Shown: positions 1-8,656 of the stretch, piece after piece
Layout of the letters: each line of letters begins with the position of its first letter
Position numbering within the stretch: position 1 is the stretch's first letter
Origin: Haematospirillum sp. H1815
GTDB lineage: Bacteria > Pseudomonadota > Alphaproteobacteria > Rhodospirillales > Rhodospirillaceae
NCBI RefSeq assembly: GCF_012102705.1
Contig: NZ_JAAVTA010000001.1
Location: forward strand, 1 to 64,000
Length of the DNA: 64,000 nt
Reading direction: 5' to 3'
Translations under genes and position numbers: made by a program
Notes under the pieces: generated by a model
What the model saw: the letters and a program-made list of their open reading frames with translations, nothing else
Database searches by the model: none
What the model was told of the DNA's origin: nothing

Positions 1-11
1 ACACAATGATC

Positions 12-40
12 AAAAGCCGTCTCATCCGAGACGGCTTTTT
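12..40. terminator. Bidirectional Rho-independent terminator
   Basis: A perfect 12-bp stem (12-23 paired with 28-39) with a 4-nt loop ATCC is flanked by A-run and T-run, so it can end transcription in both directions. It lies downstream of the holin gene that ends at 112 and downstream of whatever gene precedes the window. Confidence 0.85.
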
Positions 41-111
41 ACATTCAGAACAATAAAAAAAGCTGCACAAAATACTTCATGCAGCTGCGCACTACCACAC
101 CCCGCGAAACT

Positions 112-486
112 CTACTTCGGCATGTTCACTTTCTCAAACGTGTGAAGACTGCTGACACCAACCATCCCGAACATCAACTCCCACAACATCTCGTCAAGAC
201 CAGGAAGATTTGGCGACACGTTGAAGCCAATCAAAAACGGACGCACCAAGTATTGATAGGCAATCGAGGCCGCAAGAATCCAGCCAATCGCAGGGCGCCA
301 ACCCGATACAAACAAACTACCAGATCCAGCCTCAACACGATTTACACTCTGCTGTTGCGTGATCTCTTCAAGCTGACCGCTCAGCTGCAGCTCCATCAGC
401 TTCAGCTTCGCCTCATCGGCCTTGTCCTTGTCGGGGATGATTTTATCCAGCAACCCCCCGATCAACGGAAACAGTGTGCCCCACAT
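112..486 (-). CDS. 3TM-type (GTA-like) phage holin
   Basis: A 124-residue protein resembling the three-transmembrane holin family found in alphaproteobacterial prophages and gene transfer agents. Holins form membrane lesions that let a lytic enzyme reach the peptidoglycan. The N-terminus (MWGTLFPLIGGLLDKIIPDK) is followed by a charged, Gln/Leu/Glu-rich amphipathic stretch, then hydrophobic segments around GWRPAIGWILAASIAYQYL and LMFGMVGVSSL. I chose the ATG at 486 because GAGGAG lies 6 nt upstream; an in-frame ATG at 513 has no such site. The next gene upstream on the same strand encodes a secreted M15 peptidase, which could be the partner. No other phage structural gene is visible, so this may be a prophage or GTA remnant or a domesticated lysis gene. 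Confidence 0.75.
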   Translation of the reverse strand: MWGTLFPLIGGLLDKIIPDKDKADEAKLKLMELQLSGQLEEITQQQSVNRVEAGSGSLFVSGWRPAIGWILAASIAYQYLVRPFLIGFNVSPNLPGLDEMLWELMFGMVGVSSLHTFEKVNMPK

Positions 487-711
487 GGCTTGCTCCTCAT
501 CATAAAAGCGCACGCGCCCGGAACACCAATCGCTCCGGTACTCTTATTTTGTGTAGGCTATACCGCAACAAAGACGATAACTCAATGACAGAATTCGCCT
601 GGAACAGCCGGGAGGCAAAGGAAATAAAGTGCATCAAAATGACCGATACTGGACGTATAAATCTGCACATCACTTCAGAAAAAGCGATGCACGGGATGAT
701 GTATATTTATA

Positions 712-1560
712 CTAATTTGATATCCTGTTTATGCACTCTGCGCGGTCCCGTGCCTTATCCTCTTCTTTTTTTCCGTAGATGCACTGCTTGTAGTCTTCTA
801 TATACTTCTCGAAGATGATCTTTCCTTGCTCAAGAGGTTTGGAAGCCAAGGTTCTTACAAAATTAACAGTCCCGACTTCAAAATGTTGTATATCCATTGG
901 GCTATCCCAATACCCTCCCCAATGAATAAACCCATGCTGGGCAAATAAATCGATAACCTGTTCTGCCATGCCGGGGCGAGCAGCTTTTCCAGGTCTTGCA
1001 TCCAGACGGTTTATATAGGTTCCTGTTGCCGCAAGAGGCTTGACAATAATCGTGCCATTCTTGCCCGGGTATAGGACAGGATTTTGTAGGGGATTTAGGT
1101 CAATTGCTACGCCATAGGCATGCTTTGACCAACTTGTAGAGCCTGCAATTCTTCGACCGTTAAAAGCGGAAGTATTATTGGCTTCCATAGCGTGATCATC
1201 ATTGCCGTCAAAGTGCTCCATGGGCATTGCCTGAGCGATGGGAAAGCGCATGGCGTATAACTGATCAAATATAGACTGTGTGCTTTCGGCAATAACATCA
1301 AGAACAACAAGTATTCCTGTGTGTGTATTTCCTTTGAAATCGATATGCTGGAAGTGGACATTGCGTAACCGGTTACATCCAACGGGAGGTTTTTCACTAT
1401 CTGGTGTGTCAGAATTTGTATCAGGCATTGTGCCGTGATCTTTCATATTCTGACATTGGGCATCGTCAATAGGAGTAATGCTTGCTGCAGCCATCCTTCC
1501 TGATGTCATCAAAAGAGATGCGCAGACAGAAAAAAGCGCCATCCGTATTATAGTATTCAT
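712..1560 (-). CDS. Secreted M15-family metallopeptidase (VanY/endolysin-like)
   Basis: A 282-residue protein with an N-terminal signal-like hydrophobic stretch (about 5-27) and a C-terminal peptidase M15 domain. The zinc-site motifs are visible: SKHAYGVAIDLNP (His147, Asp154) and HWGGYWDSPMDIQHFE (His213, His226). M15 enzymes cleave D-Ala-D-Ala or L-Ala-D-Glu bonds in peptidoglycan, and several phage endolysins belong to the family. AAGGAG precedes the ATG by about 10 nt. The gene lies 225 bp upstream of the holin gene on the same strand, which suggests a lysis pair, although a signal peptide makes it partly holin-independent. The lysine/glutamate-rich tail (about 255-282) has no recognised function. 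The exact bond cleaved cannot be deduced. Confidence 0.75.
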   Translation of the reverse strand: MNTIIRMALFSVCASLLMTSGRMAAASITPIDDAQCQNMKDHGTMPDTNSDTPDSEKPPVGCNRLRNVHFQHIDFKGNTHTGILVVLDVIAESTQSIFDQLYAMRFPIAQAMPMEHFDGNDDHAMEANNTSAFNGRRIAGSTSWSKHAYGVAIDLNPLQNPVLYPGKNGTIIVKPLAATGTYINRLDARPGKAARPGMAEQVIDLFAQHGFIHWGGYWDSPMDIQHFEVGTVNFVRTLASKPLEQGKIIFEKYIEDYKQCIYGKKEEDKARDRAECINRISN

Positions 1561-1997
1561 GTATGTGGAACTCCTTTGTTTTGCGCGCGAAATTTTTGTT
1601 GAGAAATGTTTCTATATTCCTGCTCGGGAAGGTCATTTACTGCCCCTTTTTTTTCAATGAAACGATGACCGCCTTATTCACGCGTATGTTCCCACGAGAA
1701 GCGCAAGAATACTCTGTCACTATAGTGCCTGGATAGCAGACATAAGCCTGATATTTTGTTGGCTTTCATAGGGTAAGTGACGTGCCCTTTTCAGGGCAGC
1801 TTCAGCCAGGATGAGTCGTGGCGTGCATATGATTATGTCTTCAGGGTCACACGTACTTTTTCGAGTCTGCTAGCGTATCTGCCTGCTTCGGAACGAGCGC
1901 CCGAATTTTGCTGAATTATGCAGACTGTCCCTGTTTTTGCCAAAATGGTTGTGAAGTGTTAGCGTTTTCCGTCGTTCCCCCAAGCAGGAGCAGAACA
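1561..1997. other. Intergenic region between divergent genes
   Basis: This 437-bp gap separates the M15 peptidase gene (minus) and the MBL-fold gene (plus), so it should hold both promoters. A short palindrome CACTATAGTG is present near 1718-1727. A longer open frame reaches back to 1908, but it lacks a ribosome binding site and its extra residues do not look like a signal peptide. I see no convincing RNA gene or protein gene here. Confidence 0.5.
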
Positions 1998-2891
1998 ATG
2001 TCATTTCGTCCCCTTGCGGCCGCCGTGATGGTGGCCTCTGCTTTCTTTACGATCTCGGCGGTGGCGTCTCCGCTTCAGCTTGACGTTTATAATCCGGGTG
2101 AGAAGAGCATTTTTCCTGTTACATCAACGATTGTTATGGGAAAGCATGAAGCCATTCTGGTTGATGCCCAGTTCCAGCGTAATGACGCACAGGCCCTTGT
2201 GCACAAGATCAAGGCCAGTGGTAGAAAGCTGAAGACAATTTATATCAGCCATAATGACCCGGACTATTACTTCGGTCTTGATGTCTTGCATGCAGCATTT
2301 CCTGATGCAGACATTGTTGCTACGCCCCAGACGGTGGCTGCCATCAAGGCCAATAAAGACGGGAAGATGGCCTATTGGGGTCCGATCCTGAAGCAGAATG
2401 CCCCGAAAGAGGTCATTGTTCCACGTCCGCTGTCGGGCAACACCCTGACCCTGGAAGGCGAAACCATCAAAATTATTGGGCTGGATGGTCCAAGTCCTGA
2501 CCGCACGGTTTTGTGGATACCGTCCATGCAGACGATTCTGGGTGGGGTTCCGATTGTTGCCAACCTCCATGTCTGGGTTGCTGATACACAGACATTCCAG
2601 TCACGCCAAGACTGGTTGAAGATGTTGGAGCATTTTAAGGAAATGCATCCGAAAAAGGTTATTCCGGGTCATTTCCTGCCTGATGCCCATGGCAAGATGC
2701 CCTTTGATGTTGGTGCTATAAACTTTACACGCATCTACCTTAGAGCGTTTGAGGTTGAAGCCGCCTTGGCATCAAATTCCGGTGAATTGATTGCGGCCAT
2801 GCGCAAGCGGTATCCAAAGCTTGCGCATGCAGATTCCCTGGAATTAAGTGCAAAGGTGATCAAGGGCGAAATGAAATGGCCTGCCCATTAA
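1998..2891 (+). CDS. Secreted MBL-fold metallo-hydrolase with atypical HxDPDY motif
   Basis: A 297-residue metallo-beta-lactamase-fold protein. Residues 1-24 form a signal peptide (Arg, then a hydrophobic core, then AVASP). The usual HxHxDH metal motif is replaced by SHNDPDYYFG, so the second and last histidines become Asp and Tyr. Other fold landmarks remain: ILVDAQF near the N-terminus, a GGVPIVANLHVW stretch and a C-terminal IPGHF histidine. The ATG at 1998 has AGGAG 7 nt upstream and starts directly on the signal peptide. The family includes hydrolases of many substrates and no substrate can be read from the sequence. The altered motif may give a mononuclear site or a different metal. A hairpin terminator follows, so the gene is probably monocistronic. 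Confidence 0.75.
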   Translation: MSFRPLAAAVMVASAFFTISAVASPLQLDVYNPGEKSIFPVTSTIVMGKHEAILVDAQFQRNDAQALVHKIKASGRKLKTIYISHNDPDYYFGLDVLHAAFPDADIVATPQTVAAIKANKDGKMAYWGPILKQNAPKEVIVPRPLSGNTLTLEGETIKIIGLDGPSPDRTVLWIPSMQTILGGVPIVANLHVWVADTQTFQSRQDWLKMLEHFKEMHPKKVIPGHFLPDAHGKMPFDVGAINFTRIYLRAFEVEAALASNSGELIAAMRKRYPKLAHADSLELSAKVIKGEMKWPAH

Positions 2892-2919
2892 GTCTTTAAT
2901 ACATGCTGTATTCTTCTTT

Positions 2920-2949
2920 GGAGGGGCGCATTGCCCCTCCATTCTTTAT
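2920..2949 (+). terminator. Terminator after the MBL-fold gene
   Basis: A perfect 8-bp GC-rich stem (GGAGGGGC at 2920-2927 paired with 2933-2940) with a 5-nt loop is followed by a short T-rich tail (ATTCTTTAT). It sits 29 bp after the stop codon of the MBL-fold gene. Confidence 0.7.
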
Positions 2950-3027
2950 GCCGTTGAAAAGAGTGGAACTTCCATGTGGTCCGTCTAATATCGCGTTCCT
3001 TTGACGGGTTGCCATGCGGGAGATCAT

Positions 3028-3924
3028 ATGATGCAGGTTGTTGTGCACAGTCGTCGCTCTTTTCTCAAAACGATGTCCTTGTTTTCTGTTGTTGCATTGT
3101 CTCCGGTTTATGGAATGGCTGCACAGCACTCATCTTCTGATGCTGTGCAGCGTCTGTCAGATTTGGAAAGAACGTTCGACGGGCGCTTGGGTGTTTTTGC
3201 TTTTGACATGGGCAGTGGGGCTTCCCTCGCATGGCGATCCGAAGAGCGTTTCCCGGTTTGCAGCACATTCAAGGCGTTTCTGGCCGCAGCAATTCTGCAC
3301 CGCAGTACATCGGATGCGGGGCTTCTGGACAGGGTGATATCTTACCCTCTGGAAGAGCTTGTCTTTCATTCACCGGTGGCCCAGCAGCATGTGCATTCCG
3401 GGATGAGCGTGCGGGATATGTGCGCCGCAGCCATCCAGTACAGCGACAACACGGCGGCCAATCTTCTGATGCGGATTCTGGGCGGGCCTGATGCCGTTAC
3501 TGCCTTTATGCGTCAGACAGGGGACATGGGTTTTCGTCTGGATCGCTGGGAGACGGATCTGAATACGGCTATTCCCGGTGATCCTCGTGATACCTCGACA
3601 CCGGTAGCTATGTCCCGAAGCCTGGATCGCCTTTTGTTTGGTGATGTGTTGTCAGATACGCATCGTGCCGTATTGCAGGACTGGTTGAAAGGCAACACAA
3701 CGGGAGCATCCCGCATACGGGCCGGTGTTCCTGAAGGTTGGATGGTCGGGGACAAAACAGGTAGTGGGTCTTATGGAACGGCCAATGCGATTGGTGTGCT
3801 GTGGCCTCCCGGCAGGAAGCCTGTGATCGTGTCTATCTATACGACCCAGCATTATCGTGGGGCTGTCTGGCGTGATGACATCGTGGCACAAGCTACCCGC
3901 ATCATTGTGGGCGGGTTGGCATAG
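3028..3924 (+). CDS. bla: Class A beta-lactamase with Tat-type signal
   Basis: A 298-residue serine beta-lactamase that would hydrolyse beta-lactam antibiotics in the periplasm. All class A motifs are present: active-site Ser79-Thr-Phe-Lys82 (SxxK), YSDN (SDN loop), WETDLN (Glu166/Asn170 of the omega loop) and DKTGSGSYG (KTG). A cysteine precedes the catalytic serine (CSTFK), and the segment after KTG has the spacing of CTX-M-like enzymes rather than KPC-like ones. The second cysteine needed for the KPC/SME disulfide is absent. The N-terminus reads HSRRSFLKTM, a clear twin-arginine (Tat) export motif. The ATG at 3028 follows GGGAG. An upstream in-frame TTG (3001) has no clear binding site. 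No LysR-type regulator lies beside it. Spectrum is unknown. Confidence 0.93.
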   Translation: MMQVVVHSRRSFLKTMSLFSVVALSPVYGMAAQHSSSDAVQRLSDLERTFDGRLGVFAFDMGSGASLAWRSEERFPVCSTFKAFLAAAILHRSTSDAGLLDRVISYPLEELVFHSPVAQQHVHSGMSVRDMCAAAIQYSDNTAANLLMRILGGPDAVTAFMRQTGDMGFRLDRWETDLNTAIPGDPRDTSTPVAMSRSLDRLLFGDVLSDTHRAVLQDWLKGNTTGASRIRAGVPEGWMVGDKTGSGSYGTANAIGVLWPPGRKPVIVSIYTTQHYRGAVWRDDIVAQATRIIVGGLA

Positions 3925-3938
3925 CGCAAGACAGGGCG

Positions 3939-3964
3939 GGTCCGGAGCCTCGAGGCCCCGGACC
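3939..3964. terminator. Hairpin between convergent bla and clpB
   Basis: GGTCCGG (3939-3945) pairs with CCGGACC (3958-3964), and the interior GCCTCGAGGC is itself self-complementary. It lies between the convergent ends of the beta-lactamase and clpB genes. There is no strong T-run on either side, so termination is inferred from position and stem strength. Confidence 0.5.
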
Positions 3965-3972
3965 ACCGTTGT

Positions 3973-6594
3973 TCAGTGTACAGTCGAGGATAGGTTCGCG
4001 GGTTGCTCTGTCGCAACTGTGTGGTCATTCAGCATTAGATGACCGTCGCTGATGGTTACAGCCACGGTGTCTCCATCGCGGATTCTGCCTTCGAGCAACA
4101 GAGTGGCCAGTGGGTTTTCCAGTTGCTTCTGAATCACGCGCTTCAAGGGACGGGCCCCATAAACAGGATCGTAGCCATGTTCGGCCAACCATGTCATGGC
4201 CTCTGCATTGACATGCAAGTCCATCTGACGATCGACCAGACGTTTGCGCAGTCGGTCAATCTGGATGGATACAATACCGGTCATATGACCCCGGCCCAGG
4301 CGATGGAACAACAGGACCTCGTCCAGCCGGTTCAGGAACTCCGGACGGAACGCGGCCCGTACCACATCCATGACCTGCGGGCGTACGGCTTCTGAATCCT
4401 GACCATCCGGTTGGGCGGCCAGAATATCGGCGCCCAGGTTGGAGGTCAGGATGATCAGCGTATTGCGGAAGTCAACCGTATGGCCTTGTCCGTCGGTCAA
4501 GCGTCCGTCATCCAGGACTTGCAGCAGGACGTTGAAAACATCGGGGTGAGCTTTTTCCACCTCGTCGAACAAGATAACCTGATAGGGGCGTCGTCGCACG
4601 GCTTCGGACAGTACGCCACCTTCCTCGTATCCAACATAACCCGGCGGTGCACCGATCAAGCGGGATACTGCGTGCTTTTCCATAAATTCGCTCATGTCGA
4701 TACGAACCATGGCGTTGTCATCATCAAACAGGAAGCTGGCCAGGGCCTTTGTCAGTTCTGTTTTTCCGACCCCGGTTGGCCCCAGGAACAGGAAAGAACC
4801 CATCGGGCGGTTCGGATCTCCCAGTCCGGCCCTGGCCCGGCGAATGGCACTGGATACGGCGACCAGTGCTTCGTGTTGTCCGATGACACGCTGTCCCAGC
4901 ATGGACTCCATGCGCAGCAGCTTTTCGCGTTCACCTTCCAGCATTTTATCGACAGGGATGCCTGTCCAGCGCGATACGACGCCGGCAATATGCTGGGTGG
5001 TGACGGTTTCATTGACCATGCTGTTTTTACCGTCTTCGCGGTGCTCCGCTTCCCGTAGCCGGGCTTGCAGGGCAGGAATAACCGCATACTGTAGTTCCCC
5101 GGCCCGTTCATAGCGGCTGTCGCGCAAGGCCTGTTCCAGCTCCATCCGGGCTTGGTCCAGTTGTTCTTTCAGGCGTGTTGCCCCGGCCAGTGTGTCTTTT
5201 TCAGCTTTCCAGCGTGCGGTCAGCTCCGCTGATTTTTCTTCCAGATCGGCCAGTTCCCGTTCCAGCTTCACCAGACGGTCGCGGGATGCATTGTCTGTTT
5301 CCCGCTTCAAGGCTTCCCGCTCTATTTTCAGCTGTACGATACGGCGATCCAGCTCATCCAGATCTTCCGGTTTTGAATCGACTTCCATCCGCAACCGGCT
5401 TGCGGCTTCATCCACAAGATCAATAGCCTTGTCGGGAAGGAAACGGTCGGTGATATAACGGTGTGACAACGTGGCGGCAGAGACCAGGGCCGAGTCTGAA
5501 ATGCGGACACCGTGGTGCAGTTCATATTTCTCGCGGATACCCCGCAAGATCGACACGGTGTCCTCTACGTTTGGTTCATCGACAAAAACAGGCTGGAAAC
5601 GGCGCGCGAGCGCGGCATCCTTTTCAACGTGCTTGCGGTATTCATCCAGGGTTGTTGCCCCGATACAGTGCAGTTCCCCCCGTGCAAGGGCGGGCTTGAT
5701 CAGGTTGGCAGCATCCATGGCGCCGTCTGTTTTGCCTGCCCCGACCAGGGTATGCATTTCGTCAATGAACAGGATGATGCCGCCTTCTGCTGCTGTGACC
5801 TCGTTCAGTACGGCTTTCAGCCGTTCCTCGAACTCGCCCCGGAACTTGGCCCCGGCAATCAGTGATCCCATATCCAGGGACATCAGGCTTTTTCCAGCCA
5901 GGGATTCCGGGATATCCCCGTTGATAATCCGCAGAGCCAGCCCTTCAACAACCGCTGTTTTTCCAACACCGGGTTCGCCAATCAGCACCGGGTTGTTTTT
6001 TGTGCGTCGTGATAAAACCTGAATGGCGCGCCGAATTTCCTCATCGCGTCCGATAACAGGATCGAGCTTTCCGTTCCGTGCGGCTTCGGTCAGATCACGG
6101 GCATACTTTTTCAGGGCGTCGTATTGCTGTTCTGCCGATGCGGAGTCTGCAACCCGCCCTTTGCGAAGCTCCCGTATGGCCGCCACCAGCTTTTCGCTGG
6201 TCAGGCCGGCCTGGGTCAGAATGTCACACACGGTGGTGCCGGTGCGTGCAACCATGGCCAGAAGAAGATATTCTGCGGTGACAAAGCTGTCTCCCGCCTT
6301 TTCAGCCAGTTCTTGCGCGGTGACCAAGATGCGTGAGAGATCCTGGGCATAAAACATCTGCGAGGCCCCCTGTACGCGGGGCAGCTTTGCGACAGCATTG
6401 TCAACCCCGGCCCGAGTCTTTGCAGCATCGGCACCAGCCTTGTTTATCAGGTTTGAGGCCAGCCCTTCGCGGTCGTCAAGAAGAGCTTTCAGCACATGCT
6501 CCGGGACAACCTGCTGGTGATTTTCCCGGAGAGCTATGGTTTGTGCGGCCTGTATGAATCCCTTTGATCGATCGGTAAAGTGTTCAAAATCCAT
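3973..6594 (-). CDS. clpB: ATP-dependent disaggregase ClpB
   Basis: An 873-residue ClpB, the hexameric AAA+ disaggregase that extracts proteins from aggregates with DnaK in the cytoplasm. The domains follow the family order: N-domain (1-145), first nucleotide-binding domain with Walker A GEPGVGKT (206-213) and Walker B ILFIDE (about 274-279), a coiled-coil middle domain (about 405-520, rich in Leu/Glu/Arg heptads), and second nucleotide-binding domain with Walker A GPTGVGKT (605-612). The middle domain distinguishes it from ClpA and ClpC. The length is typical. A heat-shock-like promoter lies about 100 bp upstream of the start. The C-terminal tail after the last strand is slightly extended. 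It appears to be transcribed alone. Confidence 0.98.
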   Translation of the reverse strand: MDFEHFTDRSKGFIQAAQTIALRENHQQVVPEHVLKALLDDREGLASNLINKAGADAAKTRAGVDNAVAKLPRVQGASQMFYAQDLSRILVTAQELAEKAGDSFVTAEYLLLAMVARTGTTVCDILTQAGLTSEKLVAAIRELRKGRVADSASAEQQYDALKKYARDLTEAARNGKLDPVIGRDEEIRRAIQVLSRRTKNNPVLIGEPGVGKTAVVEGLALRIINGDIPESLAGKSLMSLDMGSLIAGAKFRGEFEERLKAVLNEVTAAEGGIILFIDEMHTLVGAGKTDGAMDAANLIKPALARGELHCIGATTLDEYRKHVEKDAALARRFQPVFVDEPNVEDTVSILRGIREKYELHHGVRISDSALVSAATLSHRYITDRFLPDKAIDLVDEAASRLRMEVDSKPEDLDELDRRIVQLKIEREALKRETDNASRDRLVKLERELADLEEKSAELTARWKAEKDTLAGATRLKEQLDQARMELEQALRDSRYERAGELQYAVIPALQARLREAEHREDGKNSMVNETVTTQHIAGVVSRWTGIPVDKMLEGEREKLLRMESMLGQRVIGQHEALVAVSSAIRRARAGLGDPNRPMGSFLFLGPTGVGKTELTKALASFLFDDDNAMVRIDMSEFMEKHAVSRLIGAPPGYVGYEEGGVLSEAVRRRPYQVILFDEVEKAHPDVFNVLLQVLDDGRLTDGQGHTVDFRNTLIILTSNLGADILAAQPDGQDSEAVRPQVMDVVRAAFRPEFLNRLDEVLLFHRLGRGHMTGIVSIQIDRLRKRLVDRQMDLHVNAEAMTWLAEHGYDPVYGARPLKRVIQKQLENPLATLLLEGRIRDGDTVAVTISDGHLMLNDHTVATEQPANLSSTVH

Positions 6595-6692
6595 GTCTTT
6601 GTCCTCGTGATGAGCGACGGTAACGGTTCAGCCAATATGAATGCTCAGCCGAACAATGATGTGTGCCCCGACGTGCGGCGACACAGGAAAAA

Positions 6693-6721
6693 CATAGGGA
6701 GTAAAAACAGTTGTCCGCAAG
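6693..6721 (-). promoter_or_regulatory. Candidate RpoH (heat-shock) promoter of clpB
   Basis: On the minus strand CTTG (6718-6721) and CCTATG (6693-6698) resemble the alphaproteobacterial RpoH consensus CTTG...CYTAT. The gap between them is 19 nt, one or two longer than the usual 17-18, so the match is not perfect. The position, about 100 bp before the clpB start, fits a heat-shock gene. Confidence 0.45.
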
Positions 6722-6792
6722 GGGGATTAGAAGACAACAGCCTATAATTGTGAATAATTGACAATTCGCGCAAATAAAAGGAGAATTGTCAT

Positions 6793-7569
6793 ATGAAGGC
6801 GACTGTAGCGCACATATGCCGGTATCCGGTCAAGGGATTAAGCGCGGATCCGTTGCGGCGGGTTCTGCTGCGGCCAGGCGAGGGAATACTCGGCGATCGT
6901 CGTTATGCCATTGTCCGTGGCGGGACACTGGCTGTTTCCCTGCCGGGCGTACGTCTGACCGAGAATCAGTTTGTAACCTTGGCCAATACACCGCGTCTAG
7001 CTCTTCTCACAACGCGTTGGATTGACGGAGCTTCGACGCTGACGATTGAACGTGATGGCCGGCAGGTGGCTTGGGCTGATGTGTCGACCGTTGTTGGTCG
7101 CGCCAGAATATCGGACTTTTTCTCTGCCTTTCTTCATGACCCCGGTCAACCGGATGCTGGCCTTATCGATCTGAGTGATGAGCTGTCTGGTTTGGCTGGT
7201 GGGACACTGCTGACAGTTGTCTCGGAAAGCAGCCTTATGGATCTGGAGCGTGTAGCCGGCCATTCCCTTGATGCCCGCCGTTTTCGTCCCAATCTGATAC
7301 TGGCAGGATTGCCGGCTTGGGTTGAGCTATCCATGATTGGACGTGAAATCATTGTGGGGAAAGGGCTGCGCCTGCGTTTCGTTCAGCCTGCGGAATGTCG
7401 GCCATCGGCCAACGTAGATCCTGCACAGGGCCTTGTGGATCTAAATTTGGTGCGGTCCCTGCAGCGCGGGTTCGGGCACAGTTATTTCGGCGTTTTGGCC
7501 CAGGTTGTGACGGGTGGGGTTCTGGAAGTCGGCAGCAAGGTTTCAGCGCCGGTGTCTTCTGTCACCTGA
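6793..7569 (+). CDS. MOSC domain-containing protein
   Basis: A 258-residue protein with an N-terminal MOSC_N beta-barrel (starting ATVAHICRYPVKGL, about 1-110) and a C-terminal MOSC domain (about 115-250). The MOSC landmark RFRPNLIL and the cysteine-containing segment ECRPSANVDP (family form: RCxxxNVDP) are present. MOSC proteins bind molybdenum cofactor; relatives such as YcbX and mARC reduce N-hydroxylated compounds. There is no ferredoxin domain here, so a partner reductase would be needed. AAGGAG lies 9 nt before the ATG. The gene is divergent from clpB and convergent with the LOG-family gene. The substrate is unknown. Confidence 0.85.
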   Translation: MKATVAHICRYPVKGLSADPLRRVLLRPGEGILGDRRYAIVRGGTLAVSLPGVRLTENQFVTLANTPRLALLTTRWIDGASTLTIERDGRQVAWADVSTVVGRARISDFFSAFLHDPGQPDAGLIDLSDELSGLAGGTLLTVVSESSLMDLERVAGHSLDARRFRPNLILAGLPAWVELSMIGREIIVGKGLRLRFVQPAECRPSANVDPAQGLVDLNLVRSLQRGFGHSYFGVLAQVVTGGVLEVGSKVSAPVSSVT

Positions 7570-7594
7570 GGCGGAGGGCTGTATTGCGGTCTGT

Positions 7595-8527
7595 CTATCC
7601 ACCGCTCCAGCCGTTGGGCCGGGGATGGCGGCTGTAGAAGTCTTCAATCGCTTTCCATCCTTCTTCTGCCGTTTCGACGAAGCGAAAGATGTCCAGATCT
7701 TCGGGTGATATTGTGCCTTCCTCGACCATGGCCTCGAAATTCACCACCCGTCGCCACCAGGCTTCTCCGAAAAGAAGAACAGGAATCTTCTGGATTTTGT
7801 GGGTCTGGATCAGGGTCAGTCCCTCGAACAGCTCGTCCATGGTTCCGAATCCACCAGGGAAGCAGGCAAGTGCCTCGGCCCGGATCAGGAAGTGCATTTT
7901 GCGGATGGCAAAATAGTGGAAGTTGAAAGAAAGCTTGGGTGTGATGTAGCTGTTCGGTGCCTGTTCGTGCGGCAGGACAATAGATAAGCCAACGCTGTCA
8001 GCGCCAATATCATCAGCACCCCGGTTGGCGGCTTCCATGATGCCGGGTCCCCCACCTGTGCATACAACATAGCGGCGACGGCCGGGTTGACTCCCTGCTT
8101 CTGACACCAGACGGGCAAACTTACGTGCAATATCGTAGTATCGACTGGTTTCGGCCAAGCGTTTTGCAATGGCCAGATTGCGTTTGGCCGTTGCATCGTC
8201 GGGATTGGCTGCGGCTGCCTTTTCAGCCTCCTGCAAGGCGGATTGTGCGACCTTGGGCTCATGGATCCGTGCGCTGCCGAAAACAACCACGGTTGAAACA
8301 ATGCCTTCTTCCTGAAGCAACACTTCGGGCTTGAGCAGCTCCAGCTGCAGCCGAACGGGGCGCAGGTCGCGCGTGGTCAGGAAGTCCAGGTCCGTAAAAG
8401 CCAGGCGATAACTGGGGGAACTGTTTTGCGGCGTACAGTCTCTGGCGATTTCCTCATCGATTGTGCGCCGATCTTCAGCCGAACTGGCAAACGGGGAGTA
8501 TGGGCGGTCGTGTGAATCAGATGACAA
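7595..8527 (-). CDS. TIGR00730/LOG-family protein (putative nucleotide phosphoribohydrolase)
   Basis: A 310-residue member of the LOG/lysine-decarboxylase-like family, whose characterised members release the base from cytokinin-type or other nucleoside 5'-monophosphates. The hallmark motifs are GGGPGIMEAANRGA and PGGFGTMDE. Unlike the short form (about 190 residues), it has a long N-terminal extension, as in the COG1611 group related to PpnN. I propose a TTG start at 8527 with GGAG 8 nt upstream. The only in-frame ATG (8629) would add 34 residues that look like translated non-coding DNA. It lies downstream of rmuC on the same strand and may be cotranscribed with it. Whether it makes cytokinins or recycles nucleotides is not shown. 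Confidence 0.85.
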   Translation of the reverse strand: MSSDSHDRPYSPFASSAEDRRTIDEEIARDCTPQNSSPSYRLAFTDLDFLTTRDLRPVRLQLELLKPEVLLQEEGIVSTVVVFGSARIHEPKVAQSALQEAEKAAAANPDDATAKRNLAIAKRLAETSRYYDIARKFARLVSEAGSQPGRRRYVVCTGGGPGIMEAANRGADDIGADSVGLSIVLPHEQAPNSYITPKLSFNFHYFAIRKMHFLIRAEALACFPGGFGTMDELFEGLTLIQTHKIQKIPVLLFGEAWWRRVVNFEAMVEEGTISPEDLDIFRFVETAEEGWKAIEDFYSRHPRPNGWSGG

Positions 8528-8656
8528 GGAACAATCTCCACAACAAGCATGCAGGAGCGTTTTCGGTTCATCAGATAATTGAACGCTGCAGACTGCAACC
8601 GTTTTCGGCGCACTTAGCCACCAAGCCAAGAATAGTGTCGCGCATACCGATCCGAT

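Noticed and set aside
79-588. Open frame on the plus strand opposite the holin gene
   Set aside because: It lies antisense to the holin, has no clear binding site and a biased composition (His/Gln/Leu-rich) typical of a shadow frame.
474-818. Plus-strand frame of 114 codons in the holin-peptidase spacer
   Set aside because: It runs into the M15 gene on the other strand, has no family resemblance and no good ribosome binding site.
5471-6352. Long Ser/Arg-rich frames opposite clpB
   Set aside because: They are antisense to the ATPase domains and their composition mirrors clpB codons; no start signal or homology is seen.
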